Below, in pieces: positions 1-10,825 of a DNA stretch of 64,000 bases. The position numbers and the translations under genes are program-made. Each line of letters starts with the position of its first letter. Position 1 is the first letter of the stretch. The notes beneath the pieces are model-generated. The model was given only the letters and a program-made list of their open reading frames with translations, was not told the DNA's origin and did no database searches. Location of the stretch: contig OX375877.1 in the NCBI GenBank assembly GCA_947359465.1, positions 51,870,744 to 51,934,743 of the forward strand, in the 5' to 3' direction. The stretch comes from Metellina segmentata (Eukaryota; Arthropoda; Arachnida; Araneae; Tetragnathidae).

Positions 1-896
1 GATCGGAAATAGAGGTTGGCAGGTTTTAGATCAACCTACAGGAGGCAAAAGGCTTAGCCCTGATTTCACTACTCAAAAACGCCTTCAGACTTTTAATGTA
101 TTCGTCTCTATCAGTCTTCAGACTTTAGCTGTCTGCAAGGAACCTTTGAGTCGGCTGAACTGCCGACTCAGTTCATAGCTGGCATTCAATCTTTTGCTCC
201 AAGACAAAAGAGCCTTCCCCAACAATGCCGACAACCACACAAGGCAACTAGGTAGTAGTAGCTGCTGATATGTGGACCTGACCCTCCCTCGGGGGCACCC
301 ACGGGTTGGGTGCGGCATCAGGCCACCACGTTACGCTCCTGTTGCCCCCTCTTGTTTTCTCGCCCACCCTCGGTCTTTTGTTTTTGTTTTTTTGAAAGCG
401 TTATTAATGAAGCGACTCGCCCGGGGCGGGACGAAACGATTTTTTTCTGCTCGGTCTCGTGTCCCCGTCCCCACCGAGACGATCCCAACCTGTTGAATGG
501 AGTTGGGAGAATGGCGCTAATTTGTTGAAGTCGTATGCAGGCACCTTAGAAGCAGAGAGGGGTGGGGCACGAGCCTTCTTTCAAAAAGTCTAAAGTACCC
601 TTTTTACAAGGATGATTTCTGTGCTCAGGTGGCAAATTTTTTTTTTGATTTTCCGTGACAGCAATTTTAAGATTCAACATGTGATTCTGTGGTTTTTGAT
701 TTATTCAATTTCCCACCTTTGTTTTCTCATTAACTGAAAGAAAAAGACTTATAACATTTTGCCACCTTCTAAACATTAACAAACCAGACTCCAGGATGGG
801 ACTTAATCAATTTTTTGGGAAAAGTGACTTATATCATTTTGCCATCAAAGCACAAATTTGAAAGTAACAATTTTTTTCCCAAGTTAATTTGGCAGG
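1..896. other. Unassigned sequence with GC-richer island at about 240-545
   Basis: No gene or known repeat recognised. The stretch around 270-480 is clearly GC-richer than its surroundings, with C/G runs and open frames on both strands, but it has no recognisable domain or splice structure. From 600 onward it is AT-rich. A short motif, gacttatatcattttgcca, occurs twice in slightly different form near 747 and 825. Confidence 0.4.
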
Positions 897-1307
897 ATCG
901 GGTAGCCCAGGAGGAGCAACGGATTCGCAACCAGAAGAGTTGAAATTTTGAAACTAGGTCCAACCTAAGACCGTCGTGTAAAAAAGGATGGTACACGTTA
1001 AAATTGTGCCGTGGCCTTAAATCTCCTCTCCTTTTTAAATATGTATGTATGAGTTCACTATTAATTGTGACTTACAAATCATAACACTATTGGGAACATA
1101 ATCATCATTTCGAATTTAAATTGCGCGCGGTGAAAGTTTGGAGGGTGGGGTGCCAGCTTGGGTGTTGTTCTCATCTGGCCGAGGTTCAAAATTACGAAGC
1201 GTTGTCCTTGGATCTTTCCATTAGGGATGGATCCTGGATCGTAACCAATAGCCCGTTGTGCTGCTCCAGTGCGAATTTAACTACCTACCTTAAGTTAACT
1301 TGCTAGA
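897..1307 (+). repeat. SINE (head A), interrupted copy
   Basis: A tRNA-like head begins near 902 with a box-A-like gtagcccaggagg and a degenerate box B. The shared SINE body resumes at about 1128 (tgaaagtttggagggtg) and the copy ends in actacctacct near 1300. The body is split by a ~94-bp sequence at 1031-1124 that recurs at 2573-2668 without any SINE around it, so this is a SINE with a nested insertion. Open frames across it are antisense or frame shadows of the SINE. Confidence 0.8.
1031..1124 (+). repeat. ~94-bp dispersed repeat, copy 1 (nested in SINE)
   Basis: The core from tttttaaatatgtatg to catttcgaatttaaa matches 2573-2668 with only a few differences by eye. Each copy begins with tttaaat and ends with atttaaa, a very short inverted terminus. 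It interrupts the SINE body after cctcaaatgtcctc-like sequence. It may be a small MITE; no target duplication could be fixed. Confidence 0.65.
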
Positions 1308-2511
1308 TTTTTAAAAGTTAAGAGGTAAGGGGCTCAGAACCCATCTTCAGTGAGGAAAATGCTTTCTTGCCCACTTTAAAACATTCGAATCGACTATGAC
1401 CATTGAAAAGCTGTAAAAATGATGGCCGGCACAATCTTTTACTATGAAGTGGCATAACGTCGTTTTACTCTCAAAACCATGTAAGTTCAATTTTTTTGTT
1501 TGGATTTTGAGGTTTTAACATTATTTGGTTATAAATATGCTTACTCTAAACTTTTTTCTAAGCTTCCAATTCTACATCACTTAGAAAGCTCCTATTGATG
1601 AACTTTTTAAAAGTTCGAATTTCATAACTGGTCTACAGTTTGTCGTCTAGTTTTTATCGCTGCTGAAAATTTTTGATTTCAAGGCTTACGAGTTACGATT
1701 GCAAAATGAAGTTTTATCAATAACAATCTGCAAACCCCCCCCCCAAGTATAAATCTGTTACATTGCTTAATAACTACAGTAGATCATTGATTATCTGAGA
1801 TAAATGTAGACCCAGGGCAACCAGAAATTTTAATCAAACGGACGTAATAACACACAACAAACAATGCGAAATACAGAAAAAATTACTGTACCGGTCACTG
1901 TTACTGAAAAAATATTCATAAAGCTGGGATTAAGAACATTCTATACTCGGATTTGTCCAGTATGTGATAATTTTACAATACATTTGGAAGTGAGTGAAGT
2001 ACCTCTAAACTCTCTCGGAAAAAGTACTTAAGGATCATCTGTTTCGCAGATATTTCTCGCCTCATTAGACAAAGTGTAAAAAAACTCGTTATGAAATTAA
2101 TAATCTACAAAATACCGATATTTATTTACATTTTGTGTCAAAAACGATCACTCCAGTTACATGACAGAATCTACAGCATTAAAACACAAAAATGTTATAT
2201 ACTCTTAGAACAATACTGCCAAGTAAAAGAAAAATAGCGATCGAAATACAACTACAGAGAAAAAAGTCGAAAACTCAATCATCAAACATCCAAATTTAAT
2301 ATTCATTTCCATATAGGCTAGGATTATCTATCATACAAAAAATGATACAAATATTCCCCAGTTTCCCAAAAACCGATGGCCTTTCCCCCCATCTTCGACC
2401 ATGTCCTTAAAAATTTCTCACAAGTCACTATTTAGAACGATGGCCCCCAGTGCAAATTATCACAGTGGGATATTTCCAAGCTTTTTTTAAAAATATGTAT
2501 CCTTATTTTAA
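1308..2511. other. Unassigned AT-rich stretch
   Basis: No gene, repeat unit or RNA recognised. It holds a short poly-C run near 1735-1744 and ordinary AT-rich sequence. Confidence 0.4.
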
Positions 2512-2550
2512 AGCTTAGTATAAGTATAGCTTAGTATAAAGTATAGCTTA
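2512..2550 (+). repeat. Short tandem repeat, 16-17 bp unit
   Basis: The unit agcttagtataagtat occurs at 2512-2527 and 2528-2544 (one extra a), followed by a partial agctta. Confidence 0.75.
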
Positions 2551-2572
2551 TTTTAAAATATGTATGCATCTT

Positions 2573-2668
2573 TTTTTTAAATATGTATGTATGAGTTCAC
2601 TATTAATTGTGACTTACAAATCTCAACACTATTGGGAACATAATCATCATTTTGAATTTAAAATCGCG
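2573..2668 (+). repeat. ~95-bp dispersed repeat, copy 2
   Basis: Second copy of the sequence nested in the SINE at 1031-1124, here standing alone. The shared core covers gagttcactattaattgtg, then cttacaaatc and gggaacataatcatcat, with roughly four differences seen. Confidence 0.7.
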
Positions 2669-3854
2669 AAAATAGTTAAATCGCCAACTTAGGTTTTAAT
2701 TAAAGTAATATTTTGGAAAGAAAAATTAAGTTCAATACTAAGTATTATAATTCAATTTGTGCAGAAATAAATTTTTAAGCAAAAAGCTTTTCAAACGATA
2801 CTAGCCAAAACAATCTGAGGTTTACGTAACGATGCTCAATGTCATTTCAATTCCTTCGAATTTCGAATTCCTATTCCTTGAGATTGTTGGCATATGCTTT
2901 CGATTTCAAGTTAAAAGACAAGGATATAATTATTTCAATAACATGTATTTAGACCATATTTCGCGTAACATTCCACCAAAAGTAACACAGAATCAAGAAA
3001 GGCTACTTTTTCGTGGTCTACCAGTATATATGGATTTTAATCGTCTTTTGCATTTTCTTATAGGATATTTCAGTATAAGTTCATTTTCTTTTACCATCGT
3101 ATAAACTGCGTTTTATCTCATTTAAAACTAAGACGTAGTTGAAGATACACATTAAAAGGAATCACTTACCATTGTAAAATAGAATTTTAAATTATTTTCC
3201 ATAACTGAAACGTAGTTTAAAGACGACAGCAATATTTACGCTTGAGTCCAACCATTAGCAGCGTTATGATCCTATTATCACCACTTATCGATCAAATTAA
3301 CCTTGAAATTTATTTCCTCTAATTAATATGTATCCACATTTGACGCTATTTCTTTTTCTTCTTCTCTGAAACAGGTAATAGAGAGGTAAAATGGACAAAC
3401 GGCTATTACCTAAACAAAACAAAATGCATTTGCATAATCTCAACGCCAAGTACAAGAGACATAGTTTCTGGTGGCGTGCTAAACGCTCACCAAACTAATT
3501 TCGCAACTGGAAATTATACCTCCATTGGCAAACATTTTCGTCTTCTTTATTTTCCTTTCTGCAATTCCAGTTCAATGGCAATTTATTCCAAGTATTGTAG
3601 TAGACAAAAAAGGAATTATGCAGGCGGGGAGGGAGAAGTCCTCATTGTCATTCGCTGCTCGAACCGGTCATAATAAGAGGGTTTGTACAGCACTAAGTCC
3701 AGTAGGCAAGGGCGCTTGGTGTTCGCAAGTAATTAAAGGATATTAAAATGCAGCTGCCGACTTGGACTTCGAGACAGTGCCACTCATGGGGATTGGTAAC
3801 AAATGGTGTGGCCACAGGTGTCTTGTTGTGTCGGGTTATTAAACAGGTGGCTCC
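2669..3854. other. Unassigned AT-rich stretch
   Basis: No supported gene. A 90-codon open frame at 2832-3104 has AT-biased composition and no recognisable motif. The 3480-3760 part is slightly richer in GC. Confidence 0.35.
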
Positions 3855-4350
3855 ATTATCTGAGGAGGTATTTAAATGCCTACTTGTGTCCACTATCGCT
3901 TTTCTTCTAAAGACGAACAAAAAATGCGATAGAACTTTGATTAGTCGTCACGTGGACAACTTGTCTTTTTTCTTCAGTCCCGTCTTGCCGTCCAAGTCCC
4001 AAATATAAATAAACCTTCGTTTACTCGAAGTGACTTTAACCCATACTGTGTACAATTCATCTCAATAAAAGGCTTGTTGGTCCCTTTTTGGACATTGGGG
4101 CGTAATATGTGAGGATGAGTTTAAATTCCTACTCTGATCCTCCATCGCCTTTCTTCTTTTGGGGAACAAAATATGCAGTAAAATTAGGATGTCGTCGCCA
4201 GGATAATTCGTCTTTTTAGAAAAAAGACGAATTATCCTGGCGTCCGTCCCGTTTTGGCCGTAATGTATATAGTTGCAAATATAAATTAACCTTCGTTTAC
4301 TGGAAGTGAATTTAAACCATACTGTGGCTAACTCATCTATAGAAAAGACT
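3855..4350 (+). repeat. Diverged tandem duplication, ~277 bp period
   Basis: Two diverged units. Anchors such as gaggtatttaaatgcctac / gatgagtttaaattcctac and ccttcgtttactcgaagtga / ccttcgtttactggaagtga lie about 277 bp apart (the latter at 4014 and 4291). The second unit carries the long hairpin at 4198-4240, which the first unit lacks. Confidence 0.65.
4198..4240. repeat. Perfect 20-bp inverted repeat with 3-nt spacer
   Basis: Left arm 4198-4217 (ccaggataattcgtcttttt) and right arm 4221-4240 are exact reverse complements, separated by aga. This would form a very stable cruciform or RNA hairpin. No target duplication or transposon identity is evident. Confidence 0.9.
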
Positions 4351-4995
4351 TGAGTATCCAGTTTTTGATATGACATAAAAGCGAACAATGCGATCCTAGA
4401 TATGAAGCTAATTTATTTAAATAATTGTTTCTCTACAGAAAATATCTAGTTACATAAAACAAAAATTGGGATCCAAAAATGTAAGAAAAGGACAGTTAGC
4501 ATTAGGGTAGACAGCATTAAAACAGAACTCTTGATTGAAACAAATTGTTTATTGAATTGATATCTTTTAAAAAATGTATCGATTTCCGATAAAGAATTAT
4601 ACAGTTAAAAAAAATCTATTTATAGAATAATTGCTACCTACATTCTTTTTAAAGTTTTAACATAGCACGTCTGCTTAACTGCTGATTTAATATACTTTAT
4701 CATCTAAGAATGCAGAATATCCTTACTGCCAACTGTGGATTTAAATTTATACTCATCATCGATTCTTTTTAAGTGCTGTATAACTGTGATTTAAAAATTA
4801 TATTGCCATTCATAACACTTTCAAGTTCCTAACTGAAATCGATCTGCGTGTTTGTATTGGTAGTGTGCAATTAACCAAAAAGCGCATGCGTATAAAATGT
4901 GTTACTATAATACTTATTTTAAATTAATTAAATCTGATACATGTAAAGTTATTCGTTTTTGTTTACAAAAGAAGGTACAACGTGAATAGAGAAGT
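4351..4995. other. Unassigned AT-rich stretch
   Basis: Nothing recognised between the duplicated block and the SINE target duplication. Confidence 0.4.
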
Positions 4996-5356
4996 AAGTT
5001 TTCAAACGATTGGTAATTGGTAAATTTAGTTAACGTCGTACTGGAGCAACACAACGGGCTATTGACGACGGTCCGGGATCAGTCCCTTAAGGGAAAGATC
5101 CGAGGACAATACTTCGTAATTTTGAACCACGGTCAGATGACGAAGCAACACCTGAGCTGGCACCCCGCTCTCCAAACTTCCACACCAACCCAACGTGAGG
5201 ACTTTCGCCACGACAGATTTAAGGTGCACTAGCCGCCTCACCACCATACGCTTGCAAACATCCATGCCCGAACCCGGATTCGAACCAGGGACCTTCCGAT
5301 CTAGAGGCTAACACCTTAACCACTATACCGGTTGGTCGGCAAAAGTTTTCAAACGA
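4996..5356 (-). repeat. Full-length SINE (head B) with 14-bp target duplication
   Basis: The element occupies about 5010-5342 on the minus strand, flanked by perfect direct repeats aagttttcaaacga at 4996-5009 and 5343-5356. Read on the minus strand, the head has a box-A-like tatagtggttaagg and a textbook box B ggttcgaatcc, so it is tRNA-derived. Body and tail match the other SINEs, but this tRNA head differs from the gtagcccagttgg head of copies such as 15897. The intact target duplication indicates retroposition and relative youth. Confidence 0.9.
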
Positions 5357-5585
5357 AGAAAATTAGTTTTTATTAACAAATTCATTACATCAAGGACGCC
5401 CTAAATACATTACACAAATAATAATTTAAGTAATCAAAGAATCAAGATACTTGAAAAGTGTACGAAGTGGAGAGATACTGAGTAAAAATCACTACTTTGG
5501 AAAATTTAAATTTTTTGTTTAACTGACCGAAACGCTGGATAGGTAATTTTCAAAACTAAAAAGAAACAAATATTATTTGTATATA

Positions 5586-6474
5586 CACAGTCCAGTCACA
5601 TTAATGTGACCACCTGTCAAAATCCAGAATAACCACCTTTGGCAGAGCGGACCGCTGCGAGACGTGCAGGAAGAGAGTCAATTAGGTTTCTGAAGGTGTT
5701 CACTGGGATGTTGAGCCATGCCGACTCCAGTGCCGTTTTCTAGATTACCTCCCTCCTCCAGCTTGGATCCTTCCGGCAATTGTTGCAAGGTGTTTGCTTT
5801 CAGACGTTTCACGCCGTATACGCCAACGTCCATCTGTCCGATGGAGCATAAAACGTGATTCATCGGAAAAAGCCACCTGTCGCCACTCTGTGGACGTCCA
5901 GTTGCGGTACTGGCGTGCAAATTCCAGCCTTCGTCGCCGATGAACAGCAGTCAGCATAGATGCATTAACCAGACGTCTGCTGCGGAGGCCCATGCGCAGC
6001 AACGTTCGCTAAACCGTTGTTGAGGATGCACACTTGATAGCCCCTTGGTTCATCTAGGCGGTCAGTTGCTCAACAGTTGCACGTCTATTCGCCCGAAGGC
6101 ATCTCCGTAGCCTTCGTTCCCCTCTGTCATCTATAGCCCGTGGTGCACCACATGTGCCACGCCGATGATTTTGGATAGTGCCATTTTGCCATGCACGGTA
6201 TACTTTTACCACGGCGGCAAGCGAACAGTTCACAAAATTAGCAGTTTCCGAAATGCTTCCACACTTGGCCCGAAAGCCAATAATCATGCCCTTTTGGACG
6301 TCGGATAAATCGCTACGTTTCTGCATTACGCCAACGATTGAAATGCTTTCCGATGCCCTAGGACATCCTTTATATACACTCCACTGCAATGTGCTGCCAC
6401 CTGCCTTTTGTGATTGGTTATTTCAAGTTGACGTCGAAAGTAGGTGGTGGTCACATTAATGTGACTGGACTGTG
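5586..6474 (-). mobile_element. Tc1-like element, family 1, copy 1 (889 bp deletion derivative)
   Basis: Ends are inverted repeats beginning cacagtccagtcacattaat, 29 bp or slightly more and essentially perfect, flanked by TA at 5584-5585 and 6475-6476 as for Tc1/mariner insertion. A full Tc1 element is roughly 1.3-1.7 kb. This one lacks the middle of the catalytic domain and is a non-autonomous derivative. A second copy with the same junction lies at 57087-57981. Confidence 0.93.
5617..6326 (-). pseudogene. Tc1-like transposase remnant, family 1
   Basis: On the minus strand, from MQKRSDLSDVQKG, there is a helix-turn-helix region (ISETANFVNCS, VVKVYRAWQNGT) characteristic of Tc1 transposases. 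The first catalytic aspartate follows in VAFSDESRFML near 5865. Sequence stops at ATIAGRIQAGGG and jumps to the normal C-terminus (ESAWLNIPVNTFRNLIDSLP to AKGG). The block with the second aspartate (QDNAPCH-type) and the glutamate (PDLNPIEHLW-type) is absent, so no active enzyme is possible. There is also a stop or frame break between the HTH part and the catalytic part near 6050. The start was chosen at the second Met, which is shared with the 57-kb copy. Confidence 0.9.
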
Positions 6475-6544
6475 TATATTGTAATATACTTCACACTAAA
6501 TAAAATTAAAACAAAATTTAAATATACGTCCTCCAGCAGCTTAT

Positions 6545-7440
6545 CATAGGGATAAATTAGTAATTCCCTTAATCTTTTCTCTTATTATTGTACCCACAGC
6601 TTAACATTATTGTCATTCTAATGTATTGTATGGATATGCATATTTATTTGTGTATTTAATCAATCTCACGTTAAGTGTAATAAAACTTAAATACATTTTC
6701 AGTTTCTCCAAATAAGCATAAATTACAGCAGTTTCTTTATATTTACACATTTGTTATCGTCGCTATAACCTAAAATTATTGTAATTTTAATGTACTGTCG
6801 TTAGAATATGCATATTTATCTGCGTGTTGTTATAGATCCCAATCTAATTGAAATATGTCTTTCAGTTGCTCAAAATAGGCATCAAATACAGTAATTTCTT
6901 TGATCTTTCCACAGTTATTATCACAGCTTAAAATTATTGTCATTTTAATGTACTTTTGCAAGAATATGCATGTTTATCTGCGTGTTGTAATAGATCTTAA
7001 TCTAATTGAACTGTCTTTCAGTTGCTCAAAATAGGCATCAAATACAGTAATTTCTTTGATCTTTCCACAGTTATTGTCACAGCTTAAAATTATTGTCATT
7101 TTAATATACTGTTTTAAGAATATGCATGTTTATCTGCGTGTTGTAATAGATCTTAATCTAATTGAACTGTCTTTCAGTTGCTCAAAATAGGCATCAAATA
7201 CAGTAATTTCTTTGATCTTTCCACAGTTATTGTCACAGCTTAAAATTATTGTCATTTTAATATACTGTTTTAAGAATATGCATGTTTATCTGCGTGTTGT
7301 AATAGATCTTAATCTAATTGAATTATGTCTTTCAGTTGCTCAAAATAGACATCAATTGCAGTAATTTCTCTGATCTTTCCATATTTATTGTCACCACAAC
7401 TTAATATTATTGTCATTTTAATGTATTGTTGCAATAAAAA
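6545..7440 (+). repeat. Tandem array, ~156 bp unit, about 5.5 copies
   Basis: The anchor ttgctcaaaataggcatc recurs at 6866, 7022, 7178 and 7336 (spacings 156, 156, 158), with a diverged copy near 6701. Each unit includes cagcttaaaattattgtcat and aatatgcatgtttatctg. The middle units are nearly identical and the outer ones are diverged, as expected for unequal exchange. No coding potential. Confidence 0.92.
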
Positions 7441-10304
7441 TTTGCATACTCGTTGTAAACGCGTATCAACAGAACGCTAGAAGGCTAGAAACCAATCGCA
7501 CGTGTGTGGCGGCAGGCATAATAAAGTTTTTTCACCTCTTGATTCATATTTCAAAGTGTCATGCACGGTAATTATGCGTGATATAATCACGTAGTAGACA
7601 AATGTCTGGGAGAGAGCTTTAGCTTCACCCTTGATAAGACGTCAAGAAGAAAAAGTAAGCACACGATAACAATAATTAGGAGGAATGAATGCAAATAGGA
7701 AAAAAGCACGTTCTAACTGTGTAGGAAAGTAAATATGTTTAATAAATGAGTTTATCAAATTTTCAAGAGAATTCATTACGAATGCGTGACGTCGTATGGG
7801 CTCTTCATTAGCTCTGGATCGATGATACGCGACATCTGAATAGAGATCTGACTTATGTTATTCAATAAGACTACCATCTCCTGTGTAGGTACCATTAATT
7901 TGTTTATTAATAGGTCACTTCACATAAATCCATTTGCAAGTCAGCATATAAAAGCACACGATAAGTTCAAAAGCTCAATCTATGTACTATGCATATTTCA
8001 CTGTTATATGTGGTACGAAAATCGACATTAGTTATATACTATCGGAATTTCCCTGACCTTACTTGGGTAGAACTGTGGAGTAAAAAAGTAACCAGAATAA
8101 TCAATTTTCTCTTTCCTAGAATACCATAGTTTTTAAATGTCAGATAAATATTTTTTGACAGTTTTTCTTCGACCAAATTTCTTTGGACGGAAATCGAATA
8201 TATGCATATAAATAAATATATATATTCATGTAATGCATTTCATATGCATCGCAATCTTGTTGAATGACAAAACAACTAAATATGATATTAAGGTGACTGC
8301 TACAAAAGTCAATTTTCAGTTTTATTGGGAATAATGAATCACCCGAAAACCTTCGCCTATCCCCTTCTTTAGTTCATTTCCTGTAAAATTTCTGTAGCTC
8401 AATTCACAAGAAAATGGCCTATTCTATGGCGAATACTCCTAGTATCCATAATTTTCCAATCAATGCATTTTGACTTGTGGGACTGTAGCAGAGGCGACAT
8501 CTTTAAATTTCACCATCTTTAAGGGGAGAATGGCAATTTTTTTGACAAGATATGAATGACTATATTTTTTAGGCGCATGCATTTTTTCTTGAGAACAAAT
8601 TTCTTTTAGTGGCACGTATAATTAATTATAATCACAAAATAACTTATTTTAAAATTGAATGTCTTTAGTACAGACAAAGCAAAGATAACCGATTACCATT
8701 ATACAGAAAATGGTAGGTTTGTTCGATAGCGTTTTTTAAAAACAATATCACTGTTGTGAACAAACTTCAACATGTATAATAAGTTGCTTAAGTATGGTTC
8801 CAATTCGTAAAGTAGGCAACCTTGACCTTCTGACAAAAATAATTAATATTTATAAAATTTCTATTTCGAATTTTCTTAACATTAATATATTTTTCAATAT
8901 CAGCAATGATCCATTAAAAATTTGCTTTACTCCACTTGCTTGCAGTTTCAAATTAAATCCTATGTGGAGTTCGTTCTAGCGCGTTATAGATAAAAATAAA
9001 AGTTATTGAAACAATAAATGTGTTAAATTTACAACCAGAATTTAGTGCGAAATGAAACTAAAGTAAACTCAGTGGGAAAAAAATGCGGTAACAATTTTAA
9101 TTAATGATTCGTTTCTATATTGTAATCTCTAAGTAACCCCAACTACCAAAAATGGAGCAAAATTAAAAAGTTTAAACTTAATTCCAAGTGAAAAACATTA
9201 GAAAATAATATTATTGCACGTGATTAACGACCACTTGTTTTCGTTTTGTCGAGCACGCGATACACTACAAAGCCCTTTCTTTAATTCAGAGATTTAGTTT
9301 TCAATGGAAACCATGCACTTGTTTAGAATGATAATGCTGCTTGACTTTTGAGTGAAGTTTTCAACAAAATCAGATAATTTTTTTGAAACACGGAAAATAA
9401 ATGCTAGTTTTAATGAGTTTAATCTTTTTTTAAGGGAAACCAGTGTCAAAATTTTAAAATACTTGGAATCAATTTGTGTGAAAAGCTACCAGTCTTATTT
9501 CAAATGGTAATGTGCTGCATGCTTTAATTATTTTCATGAAATGGAATTCTTCAAGCACAACCACGAAACTCCTATACCAGTTGATTCAAGCCTTTTTCAC
9601 TACAGAAACATAACTTACTTTACCAGTAAATCCTAAACAAATTTTTGAAACGACATTCAATACAGCCTTAAGACCGCTCTTGACCTACCAATATGGACGC
9701 CATTAATTACCCTGAGTAAAATATCAAACCTATCAAAAAGATTATTAACATTAACACCAAAGACCGGAACCGAAACTTCTTCCTAAAACTTAAAACTTCC
9801 TAAAAAAAAAATCTTCCGAAAACCGGAAGACATTAAGACCGAAACGAAAATCTGAGCGAATGCAACCATGGGTTTAGATATAAAAAAATACAGAATTGCC
9901 TTTCAAAAATTGATTGGGATGCAACTGAAATAGACAGTTAAATGCTAATTGGAATAGCATGACAGAGACGGGCAGTTTTTGCCCATGAGCATCGTATTAA
10001 AAAAAACAATAAGGGGGTCCATGTGCACCCATGTTAAATTCACAAACTTTGGGGGCATGTCATTTATTCATAAATTACTGTATTAATCCGAAATTTTTAC
10101 AGTGTAATATTTGAATAGTTTTAAAGACTCTAAAACGAGTTTTTTAATTTTTTTAAATTTACAAAATTAAAATTTTTTTTAAATGGCACAAAAAATTTGA
10201 AGTGTTTTAGATAAAATTTAAAAAAATTATGCATTTTATATCTTATTCCTCGTGTTAAAGTGTTAAAAAGTGCTTCATAAACAATAAGAAAAAGTTTCAA
10301 GACT
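7441..10304. other. Unassigned AT-rich stretch
   Basis: About 2.9 kb without a recognisable gene, transposon end or SINE. Local TA-rich simple sequence lies near 8195-8235. Short open frames (about 61 codons at 8794-8979) look like chance. Confidence 0.4.
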
Positions 10305-10825
10305 GTATCTCAAGTAGTTTTTGAGTCATGTGCCCCCAAACATGAAAAAAGTATGTTCTGAGAAACAAGGCTTTAAATTTCCTAAGGACGTACGTCGTTG
10401 TAATAGTACATCTGCTTTATGAAATATTAAAAAATACTTCCAATTAACGGATTTCTACAAATGAAGTAACGTTGTAAAAAGGACAATTCAAGTTTTCATA
10501 AACAGTAAAAATCTCAATTTTTTTTTTCGAATTTTTAGTTGAGTTAGCAGTGTGAGATATGCATGAAATTTTTGAGTAATGTGCCTCCAAACATGAAAAA
10601 GTATGTTCTGAGAAACAAGGCTTTAAATTTCCAAAGGACATACTGTAATAGTGCATCTGCTTTATGCAATATTTAAAAATACTTCCAATAAACGGATTTC
10701 TACAAATGAGGTATCGTTGTAAAAAGGACAATTCAAGTTTCCATAAATAGTAAAAATCACAAAAATGATTTTTTTTTTCGATTTTTTAGGTGAGTTAGCA
10801 ATGTGAGAAATACATGAAATGCTGA
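10305..10825 (+). repeat. Tandem duplication, 251 bp period
   Basis: ttttgagtcatgtgcc at 10319 recurs as ttttgagtaatgtgcc at 10570. Downstream anchors include ctgagaaacaaggctttaaa, aacggatttctacaaatga and aaaaggacaattcaag. The units are diverged by small substitutions and a short deletion. Confidence 0.9.

Noticed and set aside
5268..5340. A tRNA gene
   Set aside because: Boxes A and B are good, but the anticodon arm does not pair properly and the sequence is joined to the SINE body inside a target duplication. It is a SINE head.
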